Shown here: positions 8,625 to 17,396 of the stretch, in pieces | Position numbering within the stretch: position 1 is the first letter of the stretch | How the letters are laid out: every line of letters begins with the position of its first letter | From: CBDDFS01 sp965227255 | GTDB taxonomy: Bacteria; Bacteroidota; Bacteroidia; Flavobacteriales_E; Vicingaceae | Direction of reading: 5' to 3' | Assembly: GCA_965227255.1 (NCBI GenBank) | Contig: CBDDFS010000004.1 | Location: 124,001-188,000 of the forward strand | Length of the DNA: 64,000 bases | Program-made: the position numbers and the translations under genes | The notes under the pieces: model-generated | The model's database searches: none | What the model was told of the DNA's origin: nothing | Seen by the model: only the letters and a program-made list of their open reading frames with translations

Positions 8625-9354
8625 TGAAATAAAGTCAATTAGGTTCCGCGTTTTTCGGGCCGTGGACAATGAGCGTATTTGCCAAAAGTACATTGAAGGG
8701 CACATTCACGTTCTCAAGGTCTATGGTATTACACAGATCACATCAGCCAATATTGAATGGATTCTGAATCCGAATGCCTATGTAGTTGTTGCAGAAGATC
8801 CGGAGAACGATGAGGTTCTTGCCGGCGCACGTCTTCATGTAGCTGACGGAAAGCACAGTCTTCCCATCGAAGATGCCATAGGTCATAAAGATCCGAACGT
8901 TTATCCATTTATAGAGAAACTCCACACAGAAGGTGGGACTGGAGAATTTTGCGGCTTATGGAATTCCCGAAAGATCGCAGGTTATGGTATAGGAAGTATG
9001 TTCCTCGGACTTACTTCCGTGGCTGTGGCTTCTCAATTAGGAGTCAAAACACTGACAGGCCTGTGCGCTCCAATAACGAAGCAACGAAGTTTTAAACTTG
9101 GATTTCTTCAGGAGACTTCCTTGGGAGACAATGGTGAATTCATATACCCTAAGGAGGATCTGGTTGCTACGGCTTTATTAATTCCGGATCTGGAATATCT
9201 CAGTCATGCCACCGAAGAGGAGCGCTCATTCATGTTAAGTTTGAGGGAAAATTGGAAGCAAGAACGTGTTGAAAATACCAGGAGAGGTGAAGTAATGGCC
9301 TATTATGACCTTGAAATTCCTAATATTACCACTTCAGACTCGGTCTCAATATAG
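8611..9354 (+). CDS. GNAT-like acyltransferase domain protein
   Basis: The 247-residue protein has features of a GNAT-type N-acyltransferase: an N-terminal helix pair (RFRVFRAVDNERICQKYIEGH), a strand VVVAEDPENDEVLAGARLHV, and the segment GIGSMFLGLTSVAVASQLGV in the acyl-CoA-binding position. TTG at 8611 is the start used here; it overlaps the end of the ThiF/nitroreductase gene by 14 bp, which suggests translational coupling. The next gene begins 3 bp after its stop. The substrate is unknown; the neighbour raises the possibility that both modify the same amino-acid-like molecule (inference). Confidence 0.7.
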   Translation: MTTSDEIKSIRFRVFRAVDNERICQKYIEGHIHVLKVYGITQITSANIEWILNPNAYVVVAEDPENDEVLAGARLHVADGKHSLPIEDAIGHKDPNVYPFIEKLHTEGGTGEFCGLWNSRKIAGYGIGSMFLGLTSVAVASQLGVKTLTGLCAPITKQRSFKLGFLQETSLGDNGEFIYPKEDLVATALLIPDLEYLSHATEEERSFMLSLRENWKQERVENTRRGEVMAYYDLEIPNITTSDSVSI

Positions 9355-9357
9355 GTC

Positions 9358-11478
9358 ATGAAGAAATTCGGTGTTCTATTCTTTCTGGTATCCTTCTACT
9401 TTCAGGCATTTGCTTCAAATGTGCTGGTCATTGAAGATAAAGAAGTCCTGATTGATGCCAGCAATTTCCTTTGTTACATTGAAGATGAATACTGTGATTA
9501 TGAATTTGAGAATATTAAGAATTTCGAAACCTTTATTGAAGGCGAAGGGCTTCTCAATTTTGGAGTATCACAATCCTGTTTTTGGGCCAGAATTGATATT
9601 CTGAACAAATCGGATGAAAGTGATTTTCAAATATCACTAGATCATCCAATTCTTGATAATGTTGCATTTTATGGGGAAAATGGACTCATTGGAAAGATAG
9701 ATCAGGGACAGTCATTTTACAACCGTAAATACGACGATCCAAACTTCGTATTTGATATGCAAATACCTCAGGGGGAGAGTCGCAGCTTCTATTTCAAGGT
9801 TTCGTCAAGTGAACTTATAATTTTACCCCTTACTGTTGCACCGCCTGATAAACTATTGTCGGTTTCGAACCTGCGGGAAATGCTTTTCGGGCTATATGCC
9901 GGAATCATCCTTGTAATGTTTATTTATAACCTCTTTGTTTACTTTTCTGTAAGAGACAAATCTTACTTGTATTATGTGGTTTACATACTACTGATTGGTC
10001 TCACACAGGCTTCACTTAAAGGTTATACGACAAAATATCTCTGGCCAGATTCAATTCACCTGAATCATTACAGCGTTACAATTCTTTCATGTCTAGCAGG
10101 AATCTTTGCTCTTGAATTCCTGAAAGATTTCTTGCATACCAAGGAAAATGACCCAAAAATGCACAAGTTATCGTGGGTCATTCTCGGCTTATTTGGAATC
10201 AGCATGCTAATGAACCTGATCGGTTTTGATCAGGATGCTTTCACTCTAATGCAACTGACCACAGCTCTGGGATCAGTTTATGCACTTGCAGTTGCTATCA
10301 GAATTCTAAGAATGGGATTCCGTCCGGCTAAGTTCTTTTTGATAGCATGGTCAATATTGTTGGTTGGAGCTATCATATTTGTACTCAAGGATTTCCAGGT
10401 TCTTCCTTATAATATATTCACCAACTATAGCCTCCAGGTAGCGTCAATACTTGAAGTTGTTTTACTTTCTTTCGCCCTGGCCGATAAGATCAACATTTTC
10501 AGAAAGGAGAAAGAGCAATCTCAATTACAGGCATTGAGGGCTCTTGAAGAGAATGAAAGGATTGTGAGGGAACAAAATGTTATTCTGGAAGCAAAAGTAG
10601 AAGAGAGGACGGCTGCCTTGAAAAAGGCCAATGAAGATCTGAACATTGCCATGGAAGACCTGAAAAATGCTCAATCCAAATTGGTAAGTGCTGAGAAAAT
10701 GGCCAGCTTGGGTCAGCTGACCGCAGGGATCGCACATGAGATCAACAATCCTATAAATTATGTGAAATCAAGCATTCTGCCGCTCAAGAATAATGTAGCC
10801 GAACTTTTGGAGCTAATTGATGAATATGAAAGCAGCTTGAATGAGGCAGGGGTTGAGAACGCAAAGAAAGCAGTTGAAGAATTCAAACAAAAAATTGAGT
10901 TCGACTATTTGTTGGAAGAGACTCAGGATGTGATTAATAATATTGAAGAAGGTGCAAACAGGACAGTCGAGATTGTCTCGGGTCTGAGAACCTTTTCACA
11001 TGTTGATGATATCGGAATCAAATCGAATGATCTGAATAAAGGCATTAAGTCAACGCTGAATCTTCTATCCGGCGAAATTCCTCATGAATATGATATCAAA
11101 CTCGGTCTGGGCGACATCCCTGAAATAGAGTGTTATGGAGGAAAAATTAATCAGGTATTCATGAATATCCTGAATAATGCGATCCAGGCCATTAAGGTGA
11201 AGGGAGACATGAATGGTGAATTGAAAATTGAAACAGAAGATACCGGAGAAGGAGTTAAAATTTCTATTTCCGATAACGGAACTGGTATGGACGAAGAAAC
11301 CGTTGAAAAGATTTTTGATCCATTCTTCACCACAAAGGATGTAGGTGAAGGTACAGGATTAGGACTTTCGGTTGTTTATGGGATAATTGAGAGTCATAAT
11401 GGTAGTATTAATGTCGAGTCTGAATTGGGAAAGGGCACGACATTTATAATAAATTTACCGTATATTCAACCGAAATAA
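9358..11478 (+). CDS. 7TMR-DISM sensor histidine kinase
   Basis: The 706-residue membrane kinase has a signal peptide (1-20) and an extracellular 7TMR-DISMED2-type beta domain (about 30-175). Seven hydrophobic segments follow (about 180-385), then a coiled coil (about 390-440) and a HisKA region. The H-box GIAHEINNP puts the phospho-acceptor at H460. The C-terminal HATPase domain has NNAIQAI, DNGTGMDEE, FFTTKDVGEGTGLGLS and a final GTTFIINLP. It senses an outside or membrane signal by family analogy, with the ligand probably bound in the N-terminal domain. The response regulator 7 bp downstream is the likely partner, and the enzyme genes upstream are probably the regulated output or its source. 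Confidence 0.92.
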   Translation: MKKFGVLFFLVSFYFQAFASNVLVIEDKEVLIDASNFLCYIEDEYCDYEFENIKNFETFIEGEGLLNFGVSQSCFWARIDILNKSDESDFQISLDHPILDNVAFYGENGLIGKIDQGQSFYNRKYDDPNFVFDMQIPQGESRSFYFKVSSSELIILPLTVAPPDKLLSVSNLREMLFGLYAGIILVMFIYNLFVYFSVRDKSYLYYVVYILLIGLTQASLKGYTTKYLWPDSIHLNHYSVTILSCLAGIFALEFLKDFLHTKENDPKMHKLSWVILGLFGISMLMNLIGFDQDAFTLMQLTTALGSVYALAVAIRILRMGFRPAKFFLIAWSILLVGAIIFVLKDFQVLPYNIFTNYSLQVASILEVVLLSFALADKINIFRKEKEQSQLQALRALEENERIVREQNVILEAKVEERTAALKKANEDLNIAMEDLKNAQSKLVSAEKMASLGQLTAGIAHEINNPINYVKSSILPLKNNVAELLELIDEYESSLNEAGVENAKKAVEEFKQKIEFDYLLEETQDVINNIEEGANRTVEIVSGLRTFSHVDDIGIKSNDLNKGIKSTLNLLSGEIPHEYDIKLGLGDIPEIECYGGKINQVFMNILNNAIQAIKVKGDMNGELKIETEDTGEGVKISISDNGTGMDEETVEKIFDPFFTTKDVGEGTGLGLSVVYGIIESHNGSINVESELGKGTTFIINLPYIQPK

Positions 11479-11485
11479 TAGAGAA

Positions 11486-12004
11486 TTGAGCGCCGAAACA
11501 ACAGATAGAACGGAGAGTGAAGAGACGAATAAGTCGAAGTACGATACGAAGAGTATCAACGTACTTTATGTGGATGATGAAGTTGTAAACCTTAAAGCAT
11601 TTCAAGCTAATTTTCGTCGAATTTTCACAGTTTTTATTGCCCGATCAGCACAGGAAGGAGAGGAGATCCTTGATCAGAATGAAATTCATGTAGTGCTATC
11701 CGATCAGCGAATGCCGGAAGTAACCGGTGTTGAATTCCTTGGTAAGATCATTAAGAAACACCCGGATACAATAAGGATCCTGATCACAGCTTTCAGTAAT
11801 ATTCAGGCCGTGATCGATGCTATTAATAAAGGGAATGTATACCGATACGTTACAAAACCCTGGGATCTGGAAGAATTAAAATCCATTATAGAAAATGCTT
11901 ACGAAGTACATGCTCTTCGTGAAGAAAATAAAATTCTTACCGAGAGCCTGATCCAAGCAAATAAACAATTGGAATTTATGCTTCGACAAAAGCTGCTTGA
12001 TTAA
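11486..12004 (+). CDS. Receiver-domain response regulator
   Basis: The 172-residue protein has a receiver domain at about 24-145, with acidic D30/D31, phospho-acceptor D73 in LSDQRMP and the lysine of YVTKPWD. A coiled-coil tail of about 30 residues follows, without a DNA-binding or enzymatic output domain. The SDQRMP/TKPWD signature is typical of regulators that work beside 7TMR-DISM kinases or carry HD-GYP domains; here the output domain is absent. The start is TTG at 11486, 7 bp after the kinase stop. It probably acts by protein contact. Confidence 0.88.
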   Translation: MSAETTDRTESEETNKSKYDTKSINVLYVDDEVVNLKAFQANFRRIFTVFIARSAQEGEEILDQNEIHVVLSDQRMPEVTGVEFLGKIIKKHPDTIRILITAFSNIQAVIDAINKGNVYRYVTKPWDLEELKSIIENAYEVHALREENKILTESLIQANKQLEFMLRQKLLD

Positions 12005-12070
12005 TCTCGTTGCATCTCCAGTTGAGAATTTAATTTGTCTCAATCCCGTCAAATCTGAAAATATATCAAA

Positions 12071-12097
12071 GCGCCAGCTTATGCTGGCGCTTTTTTT
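12071..12097 (+). terminator. Strong Rho-independent terminator of the kinase/regulator operon
   Basis: A perfect 8-bp stem, GCGCCAGC (12071-12078) with GCTGGCGC (12083-12090) around TTAT, is followed by seven T. It also lies just beyond the stop of the convergent ssb gene. Confidence 0.93.
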
Positions 12098-12102
12098 ACC
12101 TC

Positions 12103-12441
12103 TTATTGCTTGGGATTAAGCATTAAGAGTTCATTTACAACAACCTCAGTGATGTATTTTTTCTCACCACCATCGGTTTCGTACTGACGATTGTTCAACC
12201 GACCTTCTATAGCAACTTTACTACCCTTTTTCAAGTACTTCTCTGCAATCTCGGCAGTCTTTCCCCAAGCAACCACATTGTGCCATTGAGCTTCATTAAC
12301 CTTCTCGCCCTGAGCATTTTTATAAACGCTGCTGGTCGCGACTGAAAAACGAGCCAATGTTTTTCCACTTTCCAATGATTTGACTTCAGGATCCATTCCT
12401 AGATTTCCTATGAGATTTACTTTATTGTTTATGCGATTCAT
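12103..12441 (-). CDS. ssb: Single-stranded DNA-binding protein, short paralogue
   Basis: The 112-residue protein is essentially one OB fold: NKVNLIGNLGMDPEVK at the N-terminus, then TLARFSVATS, QWHNVVAWGKTAEIAEKYL and KGSKVAIEGRL. It ends in ELLMLNPKQ and lacks the flexible linker and acidic tip that housekeeping SSB uses to recruit repair and replication proteins. It is therefore probably a second, specialised SSB, and the main ssb gene should lie elsewhere (inference). It is a single gene on its strand, convergent with the kinase/regulator operon. Confidence 0.9.
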   Translation of the reverse strand: MNRINNKVNLIGNLGMDPEVKSLESGKTLARFSVATSSVYKNAQGEKVNEAQWHNVVAWGKTAEIAEKYLKKGSKVAIEGRLNNRQYETDGGEKKYITEVVVNELLMLNPKQ

Positions 12442-12582
12442 AACCTAATAATTAATTAAACAAATTGTCGCTTGAAAATCGACACATCAAATATGATCGC
12501 AAAGAAGGGCTGAAGTCGGTTGTTAAATGTTTACTTGCGTTTATAAGCATTTAAAAACACATCAAATTGATTTCAAATTCAC

Positions 12583-12611
12583 TTGATTGGCCTTTATAAT
12601 CGATAAATTTG
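12583..12611 (+). promoter_or_regulatory. Promoter of the DUF2279 gene
   Basis: TTG (12583-12585), an 18-nt spacer and TAAATTTG (12604-12611) match the Bacteroidota consensus TTG-N17-23-TAnnTTTG exactly. The start codon is 9 nt downstream. Confidence 0.7.
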
Positions 12612-12620
12612 GATTGAATC

Positions 12621-13520
12621 ATGAGAATTATACTTATCATATTCAGTTTAGTTCTAATTCACCTTTCTGCTGGAGCTCAGGAGGAATACCCACGGGAAAA
12701 TCCCAATGAGTATGATCCGCTAAAGATGAAATTGGTTCTGGGAACAGGAGCGGTGGTTTACACGGGTACACTCATTGGATTGTCCCAAATCTGGTATGCC
12801 GATCAGAATGCCACCGACTTTCATTGGTTTAATGATAATGAAGGCTGGATGCAGATCGATAAATTCGGACATATGTATACCGCATACATGTTTGGTAAGG
12901 CCGGATATAGGTCTATGATGTGGGCAGGAGCAAAAAGGAAAACAGCTATCTGGCTTGGTGGTTCATACGGTTTTATCTTCCTCACTTCAGTTGAGATCCT
13001 GGATGGACATTACAAAGAATGGGGAGCTTCTGCGACGGACATGCTGGCAAATGCAATGGGAGCTGGATTGCTAATTGGACAGGAACTGGGCTTCCGTCAT
13101 CAACCTGTCACCATGAAGTTTTCATATAATCCATCTCCTTTGGCAGAACTGCGTCCTGAAATGTTAGGAGAGAATCATATTGAGAGGGTAGTGAAAGATT
13201 ACAATGGTCAAACGTATTGGTTTTCAGTTAATTATAGATCGGTTTTCCGTAATCAAACCATAATACCAAAGTGGTTCAATGTGGCCGGAGGTTATGGAGC
13301 ATATGGTATGCTGGGAGGGAATGAAAATCCCGAATGGCTTCCGCAGGTTGAAAGGTACCGACGTTATTTTTTCAGTCTGGATATCGACTGGGACCGGATT
13401 AAAACGAAGTCAAAATTCATGAAGTCGGTTTATTTCTTCCTTAACCTTGTCAAACTTCCATTCCCGACGATTGAATTCAATTCGAAAGGAGAAGTGATCT
13501 TCCATCCAATTTATTTCTAA
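12621..13520 (+). CDS. DUF2279 (YfiM-like) exported protein
   Basis: The 299-residue protein has a clear signal peptide (about 1-19, ending SAGAQ). The core matches DUF2279: an alcohol-like turn QIWYADQNATDFHWFND, then DKFGHMYTAYMFGKAGY, and the helix EILDGHYKEWGASATDMLAN with conserved D and E residues. Small hydrophobic stretches suggest an outer-membrane or periplasmic location. The molecular role of the family is not established. It is transcribed alone and converges on the NUDIX gene with a 4-bp overlap of stop codons. Confidence 0.82.
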   Translation: MRIILIIFSLVLIHLSAGAQEEYPRENPNEYDPLKMKLVLGTGAVVYTGTLIGLSQIWYADQNATDFHWFNDNEGWMQIDKFGHMYTAYMFGKAGYRSMMWAGAKRKTAIWLGGSYGFIFLTSVEILDGHYKEWGASATDMLANAMGAGLLIGQELGFRHQPVTMKFSYNPSPLAELRPEMLGENHIERVVKDYNGQTYWFSVNYRSVFRNQTIIPKWFNVAGGYGAYGMLGGNENPEWLPQVERYRRYFFSLDIDWDRIKTKSKFMKSVYFFLNLVKLPFPTIEFNSKGEVIFHPIYF

Positions 13521-14071
13521 ATAAGTCCTTTTTCTAACATGATGTGGGCCTTGAATATAGCATTCAAGGCAAGGCCGTCCGTAATTTCTCCTTTCATGGC
13601 CATATCGAATAATTCACTGAAAGGCAGTTTTCTTATTTCAAGATCTTCATCTTCATCCGGTTCCGGTTCAGTGAATTCAAGATCTCTTGCTATATATGCG
13701 TATCCGATCTCATCAGTGACACTATTACTTAGATCCATCTGTAAAATTTCAGTCCAGTTTTTGGCAATAATTCCAGTTTCTTCCTTTAGCTCCCTTTTGG
13801 CCGACTCGAGTGGATCCACATCCAGTTTTCCGCCTCCTTCAGGTATTTCCCAGCTATACCTGTCCAGTGTATAACGATACTGACCCACGATCCAAGTGTT
13901 ATTGTCTTCATCCAATGGGATAATTCCTGTAGCCAGGGTCTTGAAATGAACCACACCGTAGATTCCATCTTTTCCTCCGGGATGAATGACCTGATACTCT
14001 GTTACATTGATCCAGGGATTGTCGTATATGTCTTTTTGTGATTTCGTTGTCCACGGATTTACCTTTGTCAT
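13517..14071 (-). CDS. NUDIX hydrolase, ADP-ribose pyrophosphatase-like
   Basis: The 184-residue protein contains the core of a Nudix box, SAKRELKEETGI (about residues 89-100), which carries the catalytic REL-EE-G arrangement. The upstream glutamate of the classical GX5E part is replaced by valine/aspartate (GKLDVDPLE). The N-terminal strand-rich segment and WEIPEGGG placement match the ADP-sugar pyrophosphatase group, which hydrolyses ADP-ribose and related nucleotide sugars. The exact substrate is not certain. It is a single cytoplasmic enzyme gene, and its stop overlaps that of the convergent DUF2279 gene. Confidence 0.9.
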   Translation of the reverse strand: MTKVNPWTTKSQKDIYDNPWINVTEYQVIHPGGKDGIYGVVHFKTLATGIIPLDEDNNTWIVGQYRYTLDRYSWEIPEGGGKLDVDPLESAKRELKEETGIIAKNWTEILQMDLSNSVTDEIGYAYIARDLEFTEPEPDEDEDLEIRKLPFSELFDMAMKGEITDGLALNAIFKAHIMLEKGLI

Positions 14072-14093
14072 GAGATCTTAATTAATTTTATCA

Positions 14094-14101
14094 CAAATCT
14101 A
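14094..14101 (-). promoter_or_regulatory. Candidate -7 promoter element (TAGATTTG) of the NUDIX gene
   Basis: On the minus strand TAGATTTG is an exact TAnnTTTG match, 23 nt upstream of the start codon; no clear -33 TTG is present. Confidence 0.5.
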
Positions 14102-14106
14102 TCAGA

Positions 14107-14709
14107 ATGCCTTTTAAGATAGGAGATAAAGTCAAATTTCTGAATGAAGAAGGAGGAGGGGAAGTGACACGCATTGTGGATGAAAACAATGTGGAGATTA
14201 CGGATGATCATGGTTTCGAATATGTGGTGAGAAAATCAGAATTGGTTTCTGAAGGTAAAAGTGCCATCGATCATGGAGAAATCAGAGAAAGACTCAAGGA
14301 AAAAGGAGGTCCCGGTTCAGCAATGGAAAAAAGTGGGATGTCGGGACCTGGAAGACAAAAAATGAAGGATTATTTGATGGAGTCCAGAAAATACTGGACA
14401 AGCAAAGACAAAGATTTTATTGAGATCGACCTTCACATTGAAGAGCTGATCGATAAACCGGGTCACATGACGGACGGTCAGAAATTACAGTTCCAGCTTG
14501 ACCATGCCCGCTTTTGTCTGGAAGAAGCCATTTCAATGAGAATGAAACGCCTGGTATTCATACATGGCGTGGGAAGTGGTGTGCTGCGCCATGAACTTCG
14601 TCAATGGCTGACTACTCTGACTTATGTACATCTCGAAAATGCGAATTACAGGCGATATGGTATCGGAGCCACAGAGGTGTGTATTCACAATGACGTATTT
14701 AATACTTAA
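14107..14709 (+). CDS. Smr-domain protein with N-terminal DUF2027-like barrel
   Basis: The 200-residue protein opens with a small beta-barrel segment, FKIGDKVKFLNEEGGGEV (about 3-48). A charged linker and a C-terminal Smr domain follow (about 105-198), with the motif IDLHIEEL and the loop IHGVGSGVLRHELRQWL. Smr domains occur in MutS2 and as stand-alone RNA/DNA endonucleases or ribosome-collision factors; the role of this Bacteroidota form is not known. The gene ends directly at the promoter of the RNase P RNA. Confidence 0.88.
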   Translation: MPFKIGDKVKFLNEEGGGEVTRIVDENNVEITDDHGFEYVVRKSELVSEGKSAIDHGEIRERLKEKGGPGSAMEKSGMSGPGRQKMKDYLMESRKYWTSKDKDFIEIDLHIEELIDKPGHMTDGQKLQFQLDHARFCLEEAISMRMKRLVFIHGVGSGVLRHELRQWLTTLTYVHLENANYRRYGIGATEVCIHNDVFNT

Positions 14710-14714
14710 TTTTG
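14707..14714 (+). promoter_or_regulatory. -7 promoter element of RNase P RNA (TAATTTTG)
   Basis: TAATTTTG matches TAnnTTTG exactly and ends 4 nt before the first paired base of helix P1. The stop codon of the Smr gene is part of this element. A -33 TTG is not evident. Confidence 0.6.
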
Positions 14715-14715
14715 C

Positions 14716-15089
14716 AGTGCAAACCGTTCTATCGCCTTAATGTTAATTGGGGAGGAAAGTCCGGGCAGCCAAGGGTACCCCACCTCGCGAAAGCGGGGGC
14801 ATTTGTTCCGAGAGGAAGAAGTGACAGAAAGTGTTACAGAAACAAACCGTCCTGATTTTGGTTGGGATAAGGGTGAAAAGGTGAGGTAAGAGCTCACCGC
14901 GATGAAGGGTAACTTTCATTGGCGGAAAAACCTTGGGGGCTGAAAGACCAAATAAACCGGGATGCCGTAAAGCAAAAAGCTACCCGCTTTTCCCGGAGGG
15001 TAGGTCGATAACGAAATGTCACTTGTTGACACTTCAGATAAATGATAGAAAGCGTTTACGCTACAGAACCCGGCTTACAGGTTTGCTTA
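14716..15089 (+). ncRNA. rnpB: RNase P RNA, bacterial class A
   Basis: This is the catalytic RNA that matures the 5' ends of tRNAs. The conserved 5' core GAGGAAAGTCCGGGC lies at 14752-14766, and the 3' core CAGAACCCGGCTTACAGG at 15064-15081. Helix P1 is formed by GCAAACC (14719-14725) and GGTTTGC (15080-15086). AGAGGAAGAAGTGACAGAAA and GGTAAGAGCTCACCG show the expected internal elements. The length of about 370 nt is normal for the class. The 3' end overlaps the stop codon of the convergent minus-strand gene by about 3 nt, so any terminator would have to lie in that gene. Confidence 0.97.
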
Positions 15090-17336
15090 TTTTATAATAT
15101 TGATCATGCCCCTTTCGATGTGTTCTTCTCTATCGAAAGGGTCATTTGATCTATATCGAAGCAGATAGAAATAAACGCCAATCGGCACTGCTTGACCGAT
15201 GGCATTCCCATCCCATTCAAATTCCGGATAATTGGCGCGAACGATGATCTCATCCCATCGATTGTAGATCTCTAATTCAAATTCCAGGAATTCACACGTG
15301 TGCATGACCTTTAGTTTGTCGTTCTTTCCGTCGGAATTCGGCGTAAATGAATTGGGCAAATAAACGAAGCACCGGCAATCCTTCGTAAGTACATAAATCT
15401 CATCACCACTTGCGCCACACTCATTCGTTACCCTGACCCGATATGAACCTTCTACATCTGCTTCAATAAAAGGCTCGACACTGTTGTCATTCCAGAGATA
15501 GGTAGAATTTGGATAAGAGGCATCCAGAGTTAAGGTAGTTCCTTCACAGATGACCGTGTCATTACCAAGATAGACGCTTGGTTTCAGTTTAGTTCCAACC
15601 TCAACGGTATCACTTTGCTGATAACAAAGGTCTGTAACCTGAACCCAGTATTTACCCGGACTCAATATCACGAATTGATCGCCCATTGAGGAATCACTCC
15701 AAAGAAACTCGGCATTACTCTGTTGAAGGTTGTAAGTAATGAATCCGCCTTCACAAATAGCCGTATCTGGTCCCAGATCAGAATATAGAGTGGAGTTGAA
15801 AAATCTTATGTCCACTGTATCTGACAGACTTCCACATTCATTGGTTGCTTTTACCCAGAAATCACCTTCCGCGCTTACGTAAATTTCAGAATCAGTGCTG
15901 CCCGTGCTCCATTCATATTGGGGTTCAATACCATTGGTCCACAAATGCACTGTATCACCCTCACAAATGATTGTATCCTCACCCAGGTCAACTTCAGGGA
16001 CCGGACGATCAATAATGTGTACGATTTGCTCAACTGTATCGATCCTTGTAATTCCACATTTAATGGAAAAAGCTAGAACCCTCACATTGTATTGTCCTGT
16101 GTCACCATATAAATGGGTCGGATTCCTGAGTCTTGAGGTATTATTTCCACTGCCCGGGTCACCGAAATTCCACCGAACAGAGTCTATCTTTCTTTCGCTG
16201 AATAATTCAAATTCCGTTCTTATGCCAAGACATATTCCTTCAGCTTCAAAGCTTAAAGGGGCGAAATAACTCTGCATGAAAGTTGGCAATCCGGAGTTGG
16301 CAAATCGACTGGAAAGGCTTATTGCCTGAGAGCTATAGTTACAATTGAATCCCGCCAGATTAGGCTTATTTATGGCACCCAGATGGAAGCGTTCATTACA
16401 GTATATTTTTCCGTCTGGTCCGAGTTGAATGGCAACGGTAGGGTCTACACCCAGGAAGGTTGAATCTCCAAATGGCTTGCCGGTTGCAGCAGTTGATAGA
16501 TCGTATTGGTATAATCCCTGAGCTGAAGTCACGTATAACTTGCTGCCATCCGGAGAGAATTCCACACCGTAGGCAAAATTATAGGAGGGACCTGTGCTCC
16601 TTGGATTTGATACGGCTCCCGTGGAATTATTGAAATCGAGAAGGTTGTATTTCTTGTCTCCTTGCAAAGCAAGCGCAATAAGGTCACCGCGAGGAGAAGC
16701 CTTCATGTAGCCTATCTGACTTCCAGCTCCGTAGGTTTGACCTACACTTGATACAACCGGTGTTGTATTCAAAGATGTTCCGGTTAACAAGAATGCGTAA
16801 AACTCATCAGAATTGAATTTATGCGTGATGATCCAAACATCTTTTTTATTTGCATGCTTTACGGCTGTTACTTTCTCAACGGTTGGATTTACTAGAGCGA
16901 TATTCTTTTTATTGTTGACTACGCCGCCCAAACCTCCGGCGAGATTCATGTCAACCACGCTGTATTTTAGTCCGTTACTTCTTTCAACCGTAAAGACATA
17001 GTATTCACCGGTTGAACCATCCGGACTTGGCACGATGATGGCAGATTGAGTTGAACCACTACTTCCATCCAGATTCGTGCCATTGAGCATGGTCTGATGA
17101 TTTCTGTTGATAATGGAATCACCATTGGTATAAAAGTAGAGCTGTCCCGTACATGAATCGGAAATGGCGGCACATCCTTTTCCTGAGCTCATTACGGAAT
17201 TAGTAACTGTGGATGGGTTGCCGTTAGGGTTAAATGTAATTCCGGCCTTATTTCCAAAATACCAGTTATAGCTCTCTTTTTGAGCATAAATGGAGGTATT
17301 AAGAATCAGAAGGAGGAAAAGTAACCTGGCGACCAT
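15087..17336 (-). CDS. Secreted adhesin-like protein with PKD and Ig-like repeats and T9SS type B sorting domain
   Basis: The 749-residue exported protein has a signal peptide (1-18) and a beta-propeller-like region to about residue 370 (YGVEFSPDGSKLYVTS, VAIQLGPDGKIYC). A PKD domain follows (VRWNFGDPGSG), then three similar Ig-like segments beginning LGEDTIICEGDTV, LGPDTAICEGGFI and LGNDTVICEGTTL. The C-terminal 85 residues form the gliding-motility-type (CHU_C, type B) T9SS domain, with VYLPNSFTPNSDGKNDKLK and PIGVYFYLLRY. It is therefore a cell-surface or released T9SS cargo. The ligand is unknown. Confidence 0.93.
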   Translation of the reverse strand: MVARLLFLLLILNTSIYAQKESYNWYFGNKAGITFNPNGNPSTVTNSVMSSGKGCAAISDSCTGQLYFYTNGDSIINRNHQTMLNGTNLDGSSGSTQSAIIVPSPDGSTGEYYVFTVERSNGLKYSVVDMNLAGGLGGVVNNKKNIALVNPTVEKVTAVKHANKKDVWIITHKFNSDEFYAFLLTGTSLNTTPVVSSVGQTYGAGSQIGYMKASPRGDLIALALQGDKKYNLLDFNNSTGAVSNPRSTGPSYNFAYGVEFSPDGSKLYVTSAQGLYQYDLSTAATGKPFGDSTFLGVDPTVAIQLGPDGKIYCNERFHLGAINKPNLAGFNCNYSSQAISLSSRFANSGLPTFMQSYFAPLSFEAEGICLGIRTEFELFSERKIDSVRWNFGDPGSGNNTSRLRNPTHLYGDTGQYNVRVLAFSIKCGITRIDTVEQIVHIIDRPVPEVDLGEDTIICEGDTVHLWTNGIEPQYEWSTGSTDSEIYVSAEGDFWVKATNECGSLSDTVDIRFFNSTLYSDLGPDTAICEGGFITYNLQQSNAEFLWSDSSMGDQFVILSPGKYWVQVTDLCYQQSDTVEVGTKLKPSVYLGNDTVICEGTTLTLDASYPNSTYLWNDNSVEPFIEADVEGSYRVRVTNECGASGDEIYVLTKDCRCFVYLPNSFTPNSDGKNDKLKVMHTCEFLEFELEIYNRWDEIIVRANYPEFEWDGNAIGQAVPIGVYFYLLRYRSNDPFDREEHIERGMINIIK

Positions 17337-17341
17337 TACTG

Positions 17342-17349
17342 CAAAGATA
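17342..17349 (-). promoter_or_regulatory. Candidate -7 promoter element (TATCTTTG) of the T9SS type B gene
   Basis: Exact TAnnTTTG match on the minus strand, only 6 nt from the start codon, which would leave almost no leader. Confidence 0.45.
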
Positions 17350-17396
17350 CCGTAAAGCTTTCAGGCATAGTTTTGAAATAAACTGAATTATTGGAC

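Noticed and set aside
13539..13874. 111-codon frame antisense to the NUDIX gene
   Set aside because: Serine-rich antisense frame with no family features, overlapping a gene with an intact Nudix box.
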